Part shown: in pieces, positions 7,718-14,024 of the stretch
Position numbering within the stretch: position 1 is the first letter of the stretch
Layout: each line of letters starts with the position of its first letter
From: a bacterium
Lineage (GTDB): Bacteria > Spirochaetota > Spirochaetia > JABEVK01
Length of the DNA stretch: 16,110 nt
NCBI GenBank assembly: GCA_021782055.1
Contig: JAJXVP010000045.1
Span: 1-16,110, forward strand
Reading direction: 5' to 3'
Position numbers and translations under genes: made by a program
The notes under the pieces: model-generated
Databases searched by the model: none
What the model was told of the DNA's origin: nothing
The model's input: the letters and a program-made list of their open reading frames with translations, nothing else

Positions 7718-8413
7718 GTGACTGGGCCGGATATTGATGAAATTATTGCTCAAGATATCAACGCCATGCGCCAATGCCCCGAAGGCTTGGCTTGCCGGGA
7801 CTGTCCTGTAGGTGTTTGTGTAAAATTAGTTTCTGTAGCGGATTTTCCCACAGAATATGGGCATTTTCGCATCATGGGCTTTGTAAATAATAAAGATGGA
7901 AAAGATCACATTGTCATTCTTAAGGGTGAAATCGGCAATGGCGAACAAATGCTCACCCGAATTCACTCGGCTTGTCTTACCGGGGATGCTCTAGGCAGTT
8001 TACGGTGTGATTGTGGTCCCCAGCTGAGGCAGGCCCTCAAGGTCATCGAAAAAGAGGGTCGAGGTTTGGTGCTCTATCATCAAGAAGAGGGGCGGGGCAT
8101 AGGGCTGGTCAACAAACTGAGGGCCTATGCCCTTCAAGATCAGGGGTACGACACCTGGGACGCGAACGTGGCTTTGGGATTTGCTGCCGATGAGCGGGAC
8201 TATCAAATCCCCGCTTTAATGTTACAAAAGCTAGGGATTCAAAGTGTTCGTCTGTTAACCAATAATCCAGAAAAAGTTCAGGCTCTTGAGAAATACGGCG
8301 TCAAAGTCGCCGAAAGAGTTCCCCATGAGTTACCGTCGCATCGTCATGACGAACGGTACCTCGCGACGAAAAAAGAACGTTTTGGGCATTTGCTTCATTT
8401 GGACCATTCTTAA
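7718..8413 (+). CDS. ribA: GTP cyclohydrolase II with N-terminal Cys cluster
   Basis: RibA opens the imidazole ring of GTP, releasing formate and pyrophosphate, as the first committed step of riboflavin synthesis. The zinc ligands C86, C97 and C99 are present (H-S-A-C-L-T-G-D and R-C-D-C-G). So are E-G-R-G-I-G-L, R-A-Y (the Tyr that separates normal RibA from the formylamide-producing variant) and the catalytic A-D-E-R-D. The protein is monofunctional (231 residues), with no DHBP synthase domain. Ahead of the core is an unusual extension of about 40 residues with C20, C26, C29 and C34. Positions usually Glu (in H-S-E-C) and Arg (in R-Q-E-G-R) are Ala and Gln here. GTG 7718 is set by AAGGAG six bases upstream; ATG 7716 is out of frame. 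No other riboflavin gene is visible in the window. Confidence 0.93.
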   Translation: MTGPDIDEIIAQDINAMRQCPEGLACRDCPVGVCVKLVSVADFPTEYGHFRIMGFVNNKDGKDHIVILKGEIGNGEQMLTRIHSACLTGDALGSLRCDCGPQLRQALKVIEKEGRGLVLYHQEEGRGIGLVNKLRAYALQDQGYDTWDANVALGFAADERDYQIPALMLQKLGIQSVRLLTNNPEKVQALEKYGVKVAERVPHELPSHRHDERYLATKKERFGHLLHLDHS

Positions 8414-8420
8414 GAAAGCC

Positions 8421-8957
8421 CTAGCGCACGGGTTGAGCTTCATTCCACAGTCTAAGCCATTCCGTGCGATAGCGGTTGGCAAGGCTGGGAATATTCCAGA
8501 GGACTAGAGCGTTTTCAGCGTTGTGCTTGACCGCAGCTTCCGAGTAGTTAAAGCTCCCTGTTTCTAAAGATTTTCCATCGGCCACCATGAACTTATGGTG
8601 AAGGATGGCATAGCGAACATTTACCCGAACGGGAATGCCGTGGTGGGCCAAAAAACGAACCTTGCTAAAGTGCTGACGAGCCGCTTTGGCGTCGGCGACA
8701 ATTTCTACACGTACTCCCCGTTCTTGGGCCCGGATCATGGCTTTGGCAATAGGGTAGGAGGTCAGCTCATAGGCAGCCATGAGCAACTCTCGATGGGCTT
8801 CGTTGATAAACTTTTCGACGACCTGAAGGCTTGTTCCCCCGGGTGAAAAGCCCACTTCATACGAAGCTCCCGGAGGGATGGGGGTCTGAGCAGAGACTGG
8901 GGCTACGAGAACAACCAAAAGACCGAAGAAAAGAACTGAGAGAAAGGAATATTTCAT
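8421..8957 (-). CDS. Secreted Nuc-like phospholipase D-family endonuclease
   Basis: Starting at ATG 8957, this is a 178-residue protein with a Sec signal peptide (hydrophobic residues 4-19, cleavage after V-S-A23). A single HKD domain follows: H120-x-K122-x-x-x-x-D127 and then G134-S-F-N137. This is almost the exact size and layout of the periplasmic endonuclease Nuc from plasmid pKM101, which dimerises to build its active site and cuts DNA without metal. I infer a periplasmic or secreted nuclease; lipase activity is possible in this superfamily but less likely for the single-HKD type. The frame stays open for 44 more codons upstream, but that would bury the signal peptide. No clear ribosome binding site is seen. 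The gene converges on ribA, with 7 bp between the stops. Confidence 0.86.
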   Translation of the reverse strand: MKYSFLSVLFFGLLVVLVAPVSAQTPIPPGASYEVGFSPGGTSLQVVEKFINEAHRELLMAAYELTSYPIAKAMIRAQERGVRVEIVADAKAARQHFSKVRFLAHHGIPVRVNVRYAILHHKFMVADGKSLETGSFNYSEAAVKHNAENALVLWNIPSLANRYRTEWLRLWNEAQPVR

Positions 8958-9025
8958 GCTGACAGTTTCGGTAACTTCGCAGGTAACTTCACGAAAAAAT
9001 AAAAGCACAAGACACCTTGGGAAGC

Positions 9026-9044
9026 AAAGCTCGGGCTTTTTTTT
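9026..9044 (+). terminator. Possible rightward intrinsic terminator upstream of the RRM gene
   Basis: AAAGC (9026-9030) pairs with GCTTT (9035-9039) around TCGG, and the strand continues as T to 9044. The stem is short and A/T-rich but closes with C-G over a tight tetraloop. It points rightward, so it would stop transcripts coming from ribA, about 600 bp away across the nuclease gene, before they enter the RRM gene. Chance occurrence in an A/T-rich divergent spacer is a real alternative. Confidence 0.35.
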
Positions 9045-9173
9045 GACTTTCTTTTGAAAAAGTGGCAGTTTTGCCCAAATTTTCTTCAAGAAGGACTAGC
9101 TAAGCGGCGAATACTATGGTGTAAATACTAATGGGCGCTCGTTTGAGGTCGGCCCGAGGAGACCAAAACTAGC

Positions 9174-9446
9174 ATGAAAATTTATGTTGGTAATCTTTCG
9201 TATTCTACGAATGATCAAGGGCTGAACGAGTTGTTTGCCCAATTTGGGGAAGTTGCGGATGCCAAAGTTGTCATTGACCGCGAAACCCGCCGTTCTAAAG
9301 GTTTCGGCTTTGTAGAAATGCCGAATCAAAATCAAGGTGAGGAAGCTATCCGCCAGTTGGACGGACGCCAAGTGGATGGACGCAATCTTCGTGTGAATGT
9401 TGCCCAGCCCCGCGAAGAAAGAGCTCCTCGCTCGAACCGCTGGTAA
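9174..9446 (+). CDS. Small RRM-domain RNA-binding protein
   Basis: The 90-residue protein is a single RNA recognition motif with a short basic tail. RNP2 is I-Y-V-G-N-L (residues 3-8) and RNP1 is K-G-F-G-F-V-E-M (42-49); their aromatic residues stack on single-stranded RNA. The last ten residues are rich in Arg (R-E-E-R-A-P-R-S-N-R-W). Stand-alone RRM proteins of this size occur in cyanobacteria, spirochaetes and other bacteria, and some are cold-induced. Their bacterial targets are largely unknown. GAGGAG (9156-9161) is the nearest Shine-Dalgarno but sits 12 bases from ATG 9174, longer than usual, and lies in the loop of a possible GGTC/GACC stem (9147-9164). The gene has its own strong terminator, so it is probably monocistronic. 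Confidence 0.92.
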   Translation: MKIYVGNLSYSTNDQGLNELFAQFGEVADAKVVIDRETRRSKGFGFVEMPNQNQGEEAIRQLDGRQVDGRNLRVNVAQPREERAPRSNRW

Positions 9447-9468
9447 TTCAGCTTAGAATTAGGAACAG

Positions 9469-9502
9469 AGCCCCGGCTTTTCCGGCCGGGGCTTTTTATT
9501 TT
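9469..9502 (+). terminator. Strong intrinsic terminator after the RRM gene
   Basis: AGCCCCGGC (9469-9477) pairs perfectly with GCCGGGGCT (9485-9493), giving a nine-base-pair G/C-rich stem around a seven-base loop. TTTT-A-TTTT follows directly. It ends the RRM transcript 23 bp after its stop codon. The next gene's ribosome binding site lies right behind it, so that gene must rely on read-through or on a promoter inside or overlapping this region. Confidence 0.93.
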
Positions 9503-9514
9503 GACGGAGGTTCT

Positions 9515-9703
9515 GTGGCAAAACCAAATTATGCCTATGCGAAACGACAACGAGAACTAGCAAAAAAAAAGAAGCAGGAAGACAAACGCCTGCGTAAGAT
9601 TGAATCCCATTCCCAGAACTCAGACGAAGTTCTTGACGGTCAAGAAGAGACTGAGGGCGAATCTGAGGAAAACGGCGAAAGTAGGACTAATAGTCCTTTG
9701 TAG
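9515..9703 (+). CDS. Small highly charged conserved protein
   Basis: The 62-residue product has a basic N-terminal half (M-A-K-P-N-Y-A-Y-A-K-R-Q-R-E-L then a Lys run) and an acidic C-terminal half rich in Glu. The opening M-A-K-P-N-Y...K-R-Q-R-E-L-A-K-K matches, from memory, a family of short proteins of unknown function in many bacteria. The basic half could bind nucleic acid, but nothing proves this. GTG 9515 is supported by GGAGG at 9506-9510. The gene starts right after the RRM terminator. Its last 64 bp overlap the 3' end of recQ on the other strand, which may explain the weakly conserved, Ser/Glu-rich tail. Confidence 0.75.
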   Translation: MAKPNYAYAKRQRELAKKKKQEDKRLRKIESHSQNSDEVLDGQEETEGESEENGESRTNSPL

Positions 9704-10992
9704 AATCCTCGATGGGGAAAGTGGATCCATTGGCCCACAAGATTCTTCCATCCTTCTTCTCTCTCCCAGCCTGACCAGCTCTTCCAAAAGCCGAATAGCC
9801 TCTGCCGCGTTTCTTCACAGGTCCATCGCTTATTGCCTTGCCATAAAAAGTTTAGGGCCGCTTCTCGGTCTTCGTGATGACGACGACCCAAACACGAGTC
9901 ACAACCTGCACAATCGGTAAACTCCTGGCTAAAGGGAGCCAAGTAGATCTTTCTCAAACATGTTGCCTCGGGGTGTGGGGTATCTTTTTCAAGGACTAAA
10001 GCCTTTGCTGGCAGGCCATCACGCCCAGCTCGGCCTGCTTCCTGCCAGTAATCGGCCGGGCTGCGTGAAGTCCCTAAATGGACTACCGTTCGTATCCCTG
10101 GATGATCAACCCCCATTCCAAAAGCGTTCGTCGTGGTTAAAACCCCCTCGGGAGCAGAGCGAAACCACTGTTCTAGCTGTCTTTTGGTTTCTTGAGGCAA
10201 ACCAGCATGATAAAACCGGACAGGAAAGCCTGTTTCGGTATGCAGGTGATGTGCCCAGCGACGAACGCCTTCGCGGCTTTGTAAAAAAAGCGCAAGGGGC
10301 TTTTGTTCGGTGCGAACAAGCTCGGTGAGGCTTCGCCGCAGAGAAAGGTAATGGTGACGAGCAAAATACAGATTAGGCCGGTCAGGGTTTGCCTTTTGAA
10401 GTTCAAAGGCTCGCCCCAAGAACAGCTCTTTCCACGCCGATAGGACGCTTTCATCGGCTGTCGCCGTTAAAGCTGTCATGCGCGGGATATTTAGGTCAGT
10501 GACTAAGCTGGCTAAGGCTCGGTAGGCTGGACGGAAATCTTGCCCCCAGGTGGCAAAGCAGTGAGCTTCATCAATCGCAAGATGCGACCAGTGGTATTGG
10601 GCGAGCCTCTGGCGAGTTCGGGGTGAGACGAGAGTCTCGGGGTTGGTTAGGACAAGGTCGGGACGCTGTTTGAGTTGTTCCCAGACTTGGTCACGTTGTG
10701 CCTTGGTTTGACCACCCTGGAGCACGGTTACTTTGAGCCCGGCAGACTCAAACCGGCGTTTTTGGTCATTCATCAAGGCTCTTAAGGGGTAAACCACCAA
10801 CGTAGGTTTTTCAAGAAGAGGCGCGGGAACCTGAAAGCACAAACTCTTGCCAAAACCGGTGGGAAAGACGACGCCAAGATCCAATCGGTCGTTCTCGAGA
10901 ATTTTTTGAATAACCAGACGCTGGCCCGGCAACAAATAGGGAATACCTTGCCGGGACAGAATCGGTAAAAGAAGTTGATCCAGGTTGTTCAT
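9640..10992 (-). CDS. recQ: RecQ-family ATP-dependent DNA helicase (short form)
   Basis: This superfamily 2 helicase unwinds DNA 3'-5' in recombination and fork repair. Counting from ATG 10992 it has 450 residues: Walker A P-T-G-F-G-K49-S, the DEAH box in I-D-E-A-H-C-F-A-T-W-G-Q-D-F-R-P (about 140-155, including the RecQ aromatic loop) and motif VI Q-E-A-G-R-A-G-R-D-G. A zinc module C-x15-C-A-G-C-D-S-C follows. After it come only about 75 residues, unusually rich in Trp (seven between L-W-Q-G and G-Q-W-I). A full winged-helix RQC domain and an HRDC domain are absent, against about 610 residues in E. coli RecQ. An in-frame GTG (11004) would add four residues; I prefer the ATG with AGG just upstream. 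The gene lies 33 bp after topA on the same strand. Its 3' end overlaps the small charged-protein gene. Confidence 0.9.
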   Translation of the reverse strand: MNNLDQLLLPILSRQGIPYLLPGQRLVIQKILENDRLDLGVVFPTGFGKSLCFQVPAPLLEKPTLVVYPLRALMNDQKRRFESAGLKVTVLQGGQTKAQRDQVWEQLKQRPDLVLTNPETLVSPRTRQRLAQYHWSHLAIDEAHCFATWGQDFRPAYRALASLVTDLNIPRMTALTATADESVLSAWKELFLGRAFELQKANPDRPNLYFARHHYLSLRRSLTELVRTEQKPLALFLQSREGVRRWAHHLHTETGFPVRFYHAGLPQETKRQLEQWFRSAPEGVLTTTNAFGMGVDHPGIRTVVHLGTSRSPADYWQEAGRAGRDGLPAKALVLEKDTPHPEATCLRKIYLAPFSQEFTDCAGCDSCLGRRHHEDREAALNFLWQGNKRWTCEETRQRLFGFWKSWSGWEREEGWKNLVGQWIHFPHRGFYKGLLVLLSPFSSDSPSVSS

Positions 10993-11025
10993 AGCCTGGA
11001 TCACAGCGAGGAGAAAAACTTAGCT

Positions 11026-13659
11026 TCAAGCCTTGGGTTTTTTAGCAGTTGTTTTTTTTGAAGGGGCCTTTTTCGTGGAGACTTTTTTGGCCGAGGCCTT
11101 TTTAGCGGGGGTTTTGGTACTAAGAAGTTCAGCAACAAGACCAGCTGTTAAAGCTTGGGCAGACTCTGGGGTTTTGTACTGTTCCGGGAGGCTAATATTC
11201 CGCATGCCAGATTTCAAATACGCACCAAATTTGCCCGAAATTACCTGAACCTTTCGTGCCAAGCCACCTTCACCAGCAGCAAACTCTTTGAGAATTACAA
11301 ACCCAGCCCTGGGTTTTTTTTCTTCTGCCAAGAGTTCTAAGGCTCTTTCAAGGGTGACCGTGTAGACATCATCGCCTTTGAGTGAGCGAAACTCTCCGTC
11401 ATGCGCGACATATGGTCCAAAACGGCCGTTATTGGCTACAACGGGTTTTTGTGTCTGAGGATGAAGGCCCAGCTCACGGGGCAAGGACAACAGCTGGAGG
11501 GCGATTTCAAGAGTGACGCTTGAGGGGTGCATCCCCTTGGGTAGGCTGGCGGTGCGAGGTTTGACTTCATCGTCCTTTGTACCGAGCTGGATGTGGGGGC
11601 CAAAACGCCCAACGAGAACAAAGATTGGCTTACCTGTGGCGGGATCTAGACCCAAGGGTTCCGCATGTGAAGCCGATCGGTGGATCAAACCTTCAAGCTC
11701 GTCGGGAGTTAGGTCGGCAGGTGGCGTCTCGGCAGGGATAGACGCGTTGGTTTTTTCGCCTTCAGAGTTGATCTGAATGATGTAGGGGCCAAACCTTCCA
11801 ATCTTGACAGCTTGCTCAGCCTTCATCTGAGGAAGTTGAACGGTTCGAGATTCATCGGCATCGATTTTGGTCTCGGTGGTTTCTACCACCTGTTTCAGTC
11901 CGGCTTGACCCAGGTAAAACTCGTTGAGGTAGTCCAGACGGTCATCTTTGCCTAGGGCAATTTCGTCTAGGCGCTTTTCCATCTCGGAGGTAAAGTCGTA
12001 GTCCACTAGGTGCGGAAAGTTGCGGGTTAGCAATTGCACCACGGCGATACCGGTAAACGTCGGAACCAAAGTCGAGTCTTTCTTGAACACATAGCCGCGT
12101 TCTTGCAGGGTGGCGATGATGGTAGCGTAGGTGGATGGACGTCCGATCCCTTCTTTTTCTAGACGTTGAACCAGGGCCGCTTCGGTAAACCGGGCAGGGG
12201 GCTTGGTCCAGTGCTGATCCAGCTCCACTTCGACGGGCGAAAGAGGATCGTTGACTTTCAGTTCCGGAAGGTAGCTTTCCATGTTATCAAGGGCGGCTTC
12301 GGGGTCGTCACTACCTTCAACATAGGCTCGCAAAAAGCCGGGAAAGAGGATTTTGGCACCCGACGCAGAGAAAACAGCGTCACCAGCTTCAATGCGAACC
12401 TGGACGGCGCTTTTACGAGCTTCGGCCATTTGGCTGGCTAAAGTACGCTTCCAAATGAGTTCATACAGGGCTTTTTCTCTGCCTGAGAGTCCGGTTTCCT
12501 CGGGGGTTCTAAAAGGCGCCGAGGGGCGAATCGCTTCATGACTTTCTTGGGCCCCTTTGCTCTTGGCTGCGTACCTCCGGGGCTGTGGTGGCAAATATTG
12601 GTCACCAAAAAGCTTATGGACGGCTGCCCGTGAGGCTTCTAGCGCTTCTACTGACAACGAAGGGCTATCAGTTCTCATGTAAGTGATAAAACCTTCTTCG
12701 TAGAGCTTTTGGGCTAAACGCATGGTGTCGCGGGTCGAAAAGCCTAGCTTGCGGTTTGCCTCTTGTTGAAGGGTCGAGGTAATAAAGGGAGGTGCCGGGG
12801 TTTGAGAGGTTTCTTTTTGGGTAACATCGGTGATCAGCCAATTCTCAGAGGTCAACCGGTTTTTGAGGCTTTGCACTTCCTCTTCGGACAACAGAACAGC
12901 ACTGGACTTTGCGGCTAACCCGCCCGTCTCGGGGTCAAAATCTTTGCCCTGGGCAACTCGTCTTCCTTGAAGCTCGACCAGTTTGGCATGAAAACGCTCC
13001 TGAGCCGAGGTGTTGCCTTTTTTTTGTAACAGCACATCGAGGTCCCAATAAGTAGCACTTTTAAAGCGACAGCGAGCAAGCTCCCGTTCGACAATTAAGC
13101 GTAACCCGGGACTTTGAACCCGCCCTGCCGACAACCCATAGGCCACCTTTTTCCAGATGAGCGGTGACAGCGTGTAACCGTACAAACGGTCAAGCAGACG
13201 TCGGGTTTCTTGAGCATTGACAAGGCTCATGTCGATGTCGCGAGTGTTTTCTAAGGCTTCTTGAATGGCATTTTTGGTAATTTCGTGAAAGACCATTCGG
13301 CGAACGGGTACTTTGGGCGACAGAACATCGAGCAGATGCCACGAAATACTTTCTCCTTCGCGGTCCTCGTCAGTGGCCAGGTAGATTTGGGAGGCGTCAG
13401 CCATAAGTGCTTTTAACTGACGCACCAGCGGCGCCTTTTCTTTGGGAATGACGTACAAAGGGGTAAAATCATGGTCGACATCGATTCCGAGTCGTGACCA
13501 CTCCTGCTTTTTGTAAGCGGCAGGAATCTCGGCTGCCGTTTGCGGCAAATCCCGAATGTGACCGACACTCGCTTCGACTCGGTAGTTGGGGGGAAGAAAC
13601 CGTTTTATGGTTTTTGCTTTAGTAGGAGATTCCACGATGACCAACACGCTCTTTTCCAT
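11026..13659 (-). CDS. topA: DNA topoisomerase I (type IA)
   Basis: TopA relaxes negative supercoils through a 5'-phosphotyrosyl intermediate. From ATG 13659 it has 877 residues. The Toprim domain opens with V-I-V-E-S-P-T-K-A-K-T-I and carries the T-D-E-D-R-E-G-E acidic metal motif. The active Tyr is Y327 in F-I-T-Y-M-R-T-D-S. E-G-I-G-R-P-S-T-Y-A follows further on. The C-terminal third has no CxxC zinc ribbons; instead four G-R-F-G-P-like repeats are seen (Gly at 621, 684, 745 and 809, spaced 61-64 residues), then a Lys/Ala/Thr tail (A-K-K-x-S/T repeats) likely to bind DNA non-specifically. An in-frame TTG (13677) would add six residues but has no ribosome binding site; M-E-K-S-V-L-V-I fits the family start. 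The gene is divergent from SemiSWEET and probably leads the topA-recQ operon. Confidence 0.96.
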   Translation of the reverse strand: MEKSVLVIVESPTKAKTIKRFLPPNYRVEASVGHIRDLPQTAAEIPAAYKKQEWSRLGIDVDHDFTPLYVIPKEKAPLVRQLKALMADASQIYLATDEDREGESISWHLLDVLSPKVPVRRMVFHEITKNAIQEALENTRDIDMSLVNAQETRRLLDRLYGYTLSPLIWKKVAYGLSAGRVQSPGLRLIVERELARCRFKSATYWDLDVLLQKKGNTSAQERFHAKLVELQGRRVAQGKDFDPETGGLAAKSSAVLLSEEEVQSLKNRLTSENWLITDVTQKETSQTPAPPFITSTLQQEANRKLGFSTRDTMRLAQKLYEEGFITYMRTDSPSLSVEALEASRAAVHKLFGDQYLPPQPRRYAAKSKGAQESHEAIRPSAPFRTPEETGLSGREKALYELIWKRTLASQMAEARKSAVQVRIEAGDAVFSASGAKILFPGFLRAYVEGSDDPEAALDNMESYLPELKVNDPLSPVEVELDQHWTKPPARFTEAALVQRLEKEGIGRPSTYATIIATLQERGYVFKKDSTLVPTFTGIAVVQLLTRNFPHLVDYDFTSEMEKRLDEIALGKDDRLDYLNEFYLGQAGLKQVVETTETKIDADESRTVQLPQMKAEQAVKIGRFGPYIIQINSEGEKTNASIPAETPPADLTPDELEGLIHRSASHAEPLGLDPATGKPIFVLVGRFGPHIQLGTKDDEVKPRTASLPKGMHPSSVTLEIALQLLSLPRELGLHPQTQKPVVANNGRFGPYVAHDGEFRSLKGDDVYTVTLERALELLAEEKKPRAGFVILKEFAAGEGGLARKVQVISGKFGAYLKSGMRNISLPEQYKTPESAQALTAGLVAELLSTKTPAKKASAKKVSTKKAPSKKTTAKKPKA

Positions 13660-13747
13660 GGCTATAACAATCGACAAAATTCAGGAAACTTCAAGTCCCT
13701 GTTGGCAGGCTAAGGGGCCTCATGGTAGATTTTCTGGGGGAGTTCCC

Positions 13748-14023
13748 ATGCAATTGATGAGTTATGTGGGTTTTTTGGCGGCTTTTCTCACGACAGTGTC
13801 GTTTGTTCCCCAGGTATGGAAGACTCTTAAGACACGAGATACGGCCAGCATTTCGCTTTTGATGTACACCTTATTTACGCTTGGCGTGGCCTCTTGGTTG
13901 GCTTGGGGGCTGTGGGCTGGCCAATGGCCTGTCATCATTGCCAATGCGTTGACGTTGGTGTTGGCGTCCATTGTTCTGGCTTTTAAAATTTGGGATGTCG
14001 CCACCGGAAAGGAGAAGCCGTAA
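13748..14023 (+). CDS. SemiSWEET sugar transporter
   Basis: The 91-residue protein is a single MtN3/PQ-loop unit: three transmembrane helices (about 4-22, 36-56 and 61-83) that dimerise into a complete transporter. The PQ motif P21-Q22 sits at the end of helix 1 (T-T-V-S-F-V-P-Q-V-W-K-T-L-K-T-R-D-T). W50 and N66 match the Trp and Asn that line the sugar pocket in characterised SemiSWEETs. The family passively moves mono- or disaccharides; the substrate here is unknown. ATG 13748 follows GGGGGAG (13736-13742) by five bases. The frame is open further upstream to 13586, but that stretch lacks family features and runs antisense into topA. The stop is one base before the proA ATG, so the gene is co-transcribed with proA and proB. 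Confidence 0.93.
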   Translation: MQLMSYVGFLAAFLTTVSFVPQVWKTLKTRDTASISLLMYTLFTLGVASWLAWGLWAGQWPVIIANALTLVLASIVLAFKIWDVATGKEKP

Positions 14024-14024
14024 G

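Noticed and set aside
8958..9089. 44-codon upstream extension of the nuclease gene
   Set aside because: It would place a basic segment before a clear signal peptide, and it includes the A/T-rich terminator-like stretch; ATG 8957 gives the normal Nuc-like length.
8421..11004. Nuclease, RRM protein and RecQ as a defence island
   Set aside because: The nuclease has a signal peptide, orientations differ, a strong terminator separates the genes, and RecQ pairs with the housekeeping topA; no mobile-element marks are seen.
13702..13731. TTGGCA-18 bp-TAGATT as promoter of the SemiSWEET-proAB operon
   Set aside because: The predicted transcription start (about 13738) would fall inside the ribosome binding site, leaving almost no leader; the -10 match is poor.
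13586..13747. Longer SemiSWEET reading from 13586
   Set aside because: The added residues have no family similarity and lie antisense to topA; ATG 13748 has an excellent ribosome binding site.
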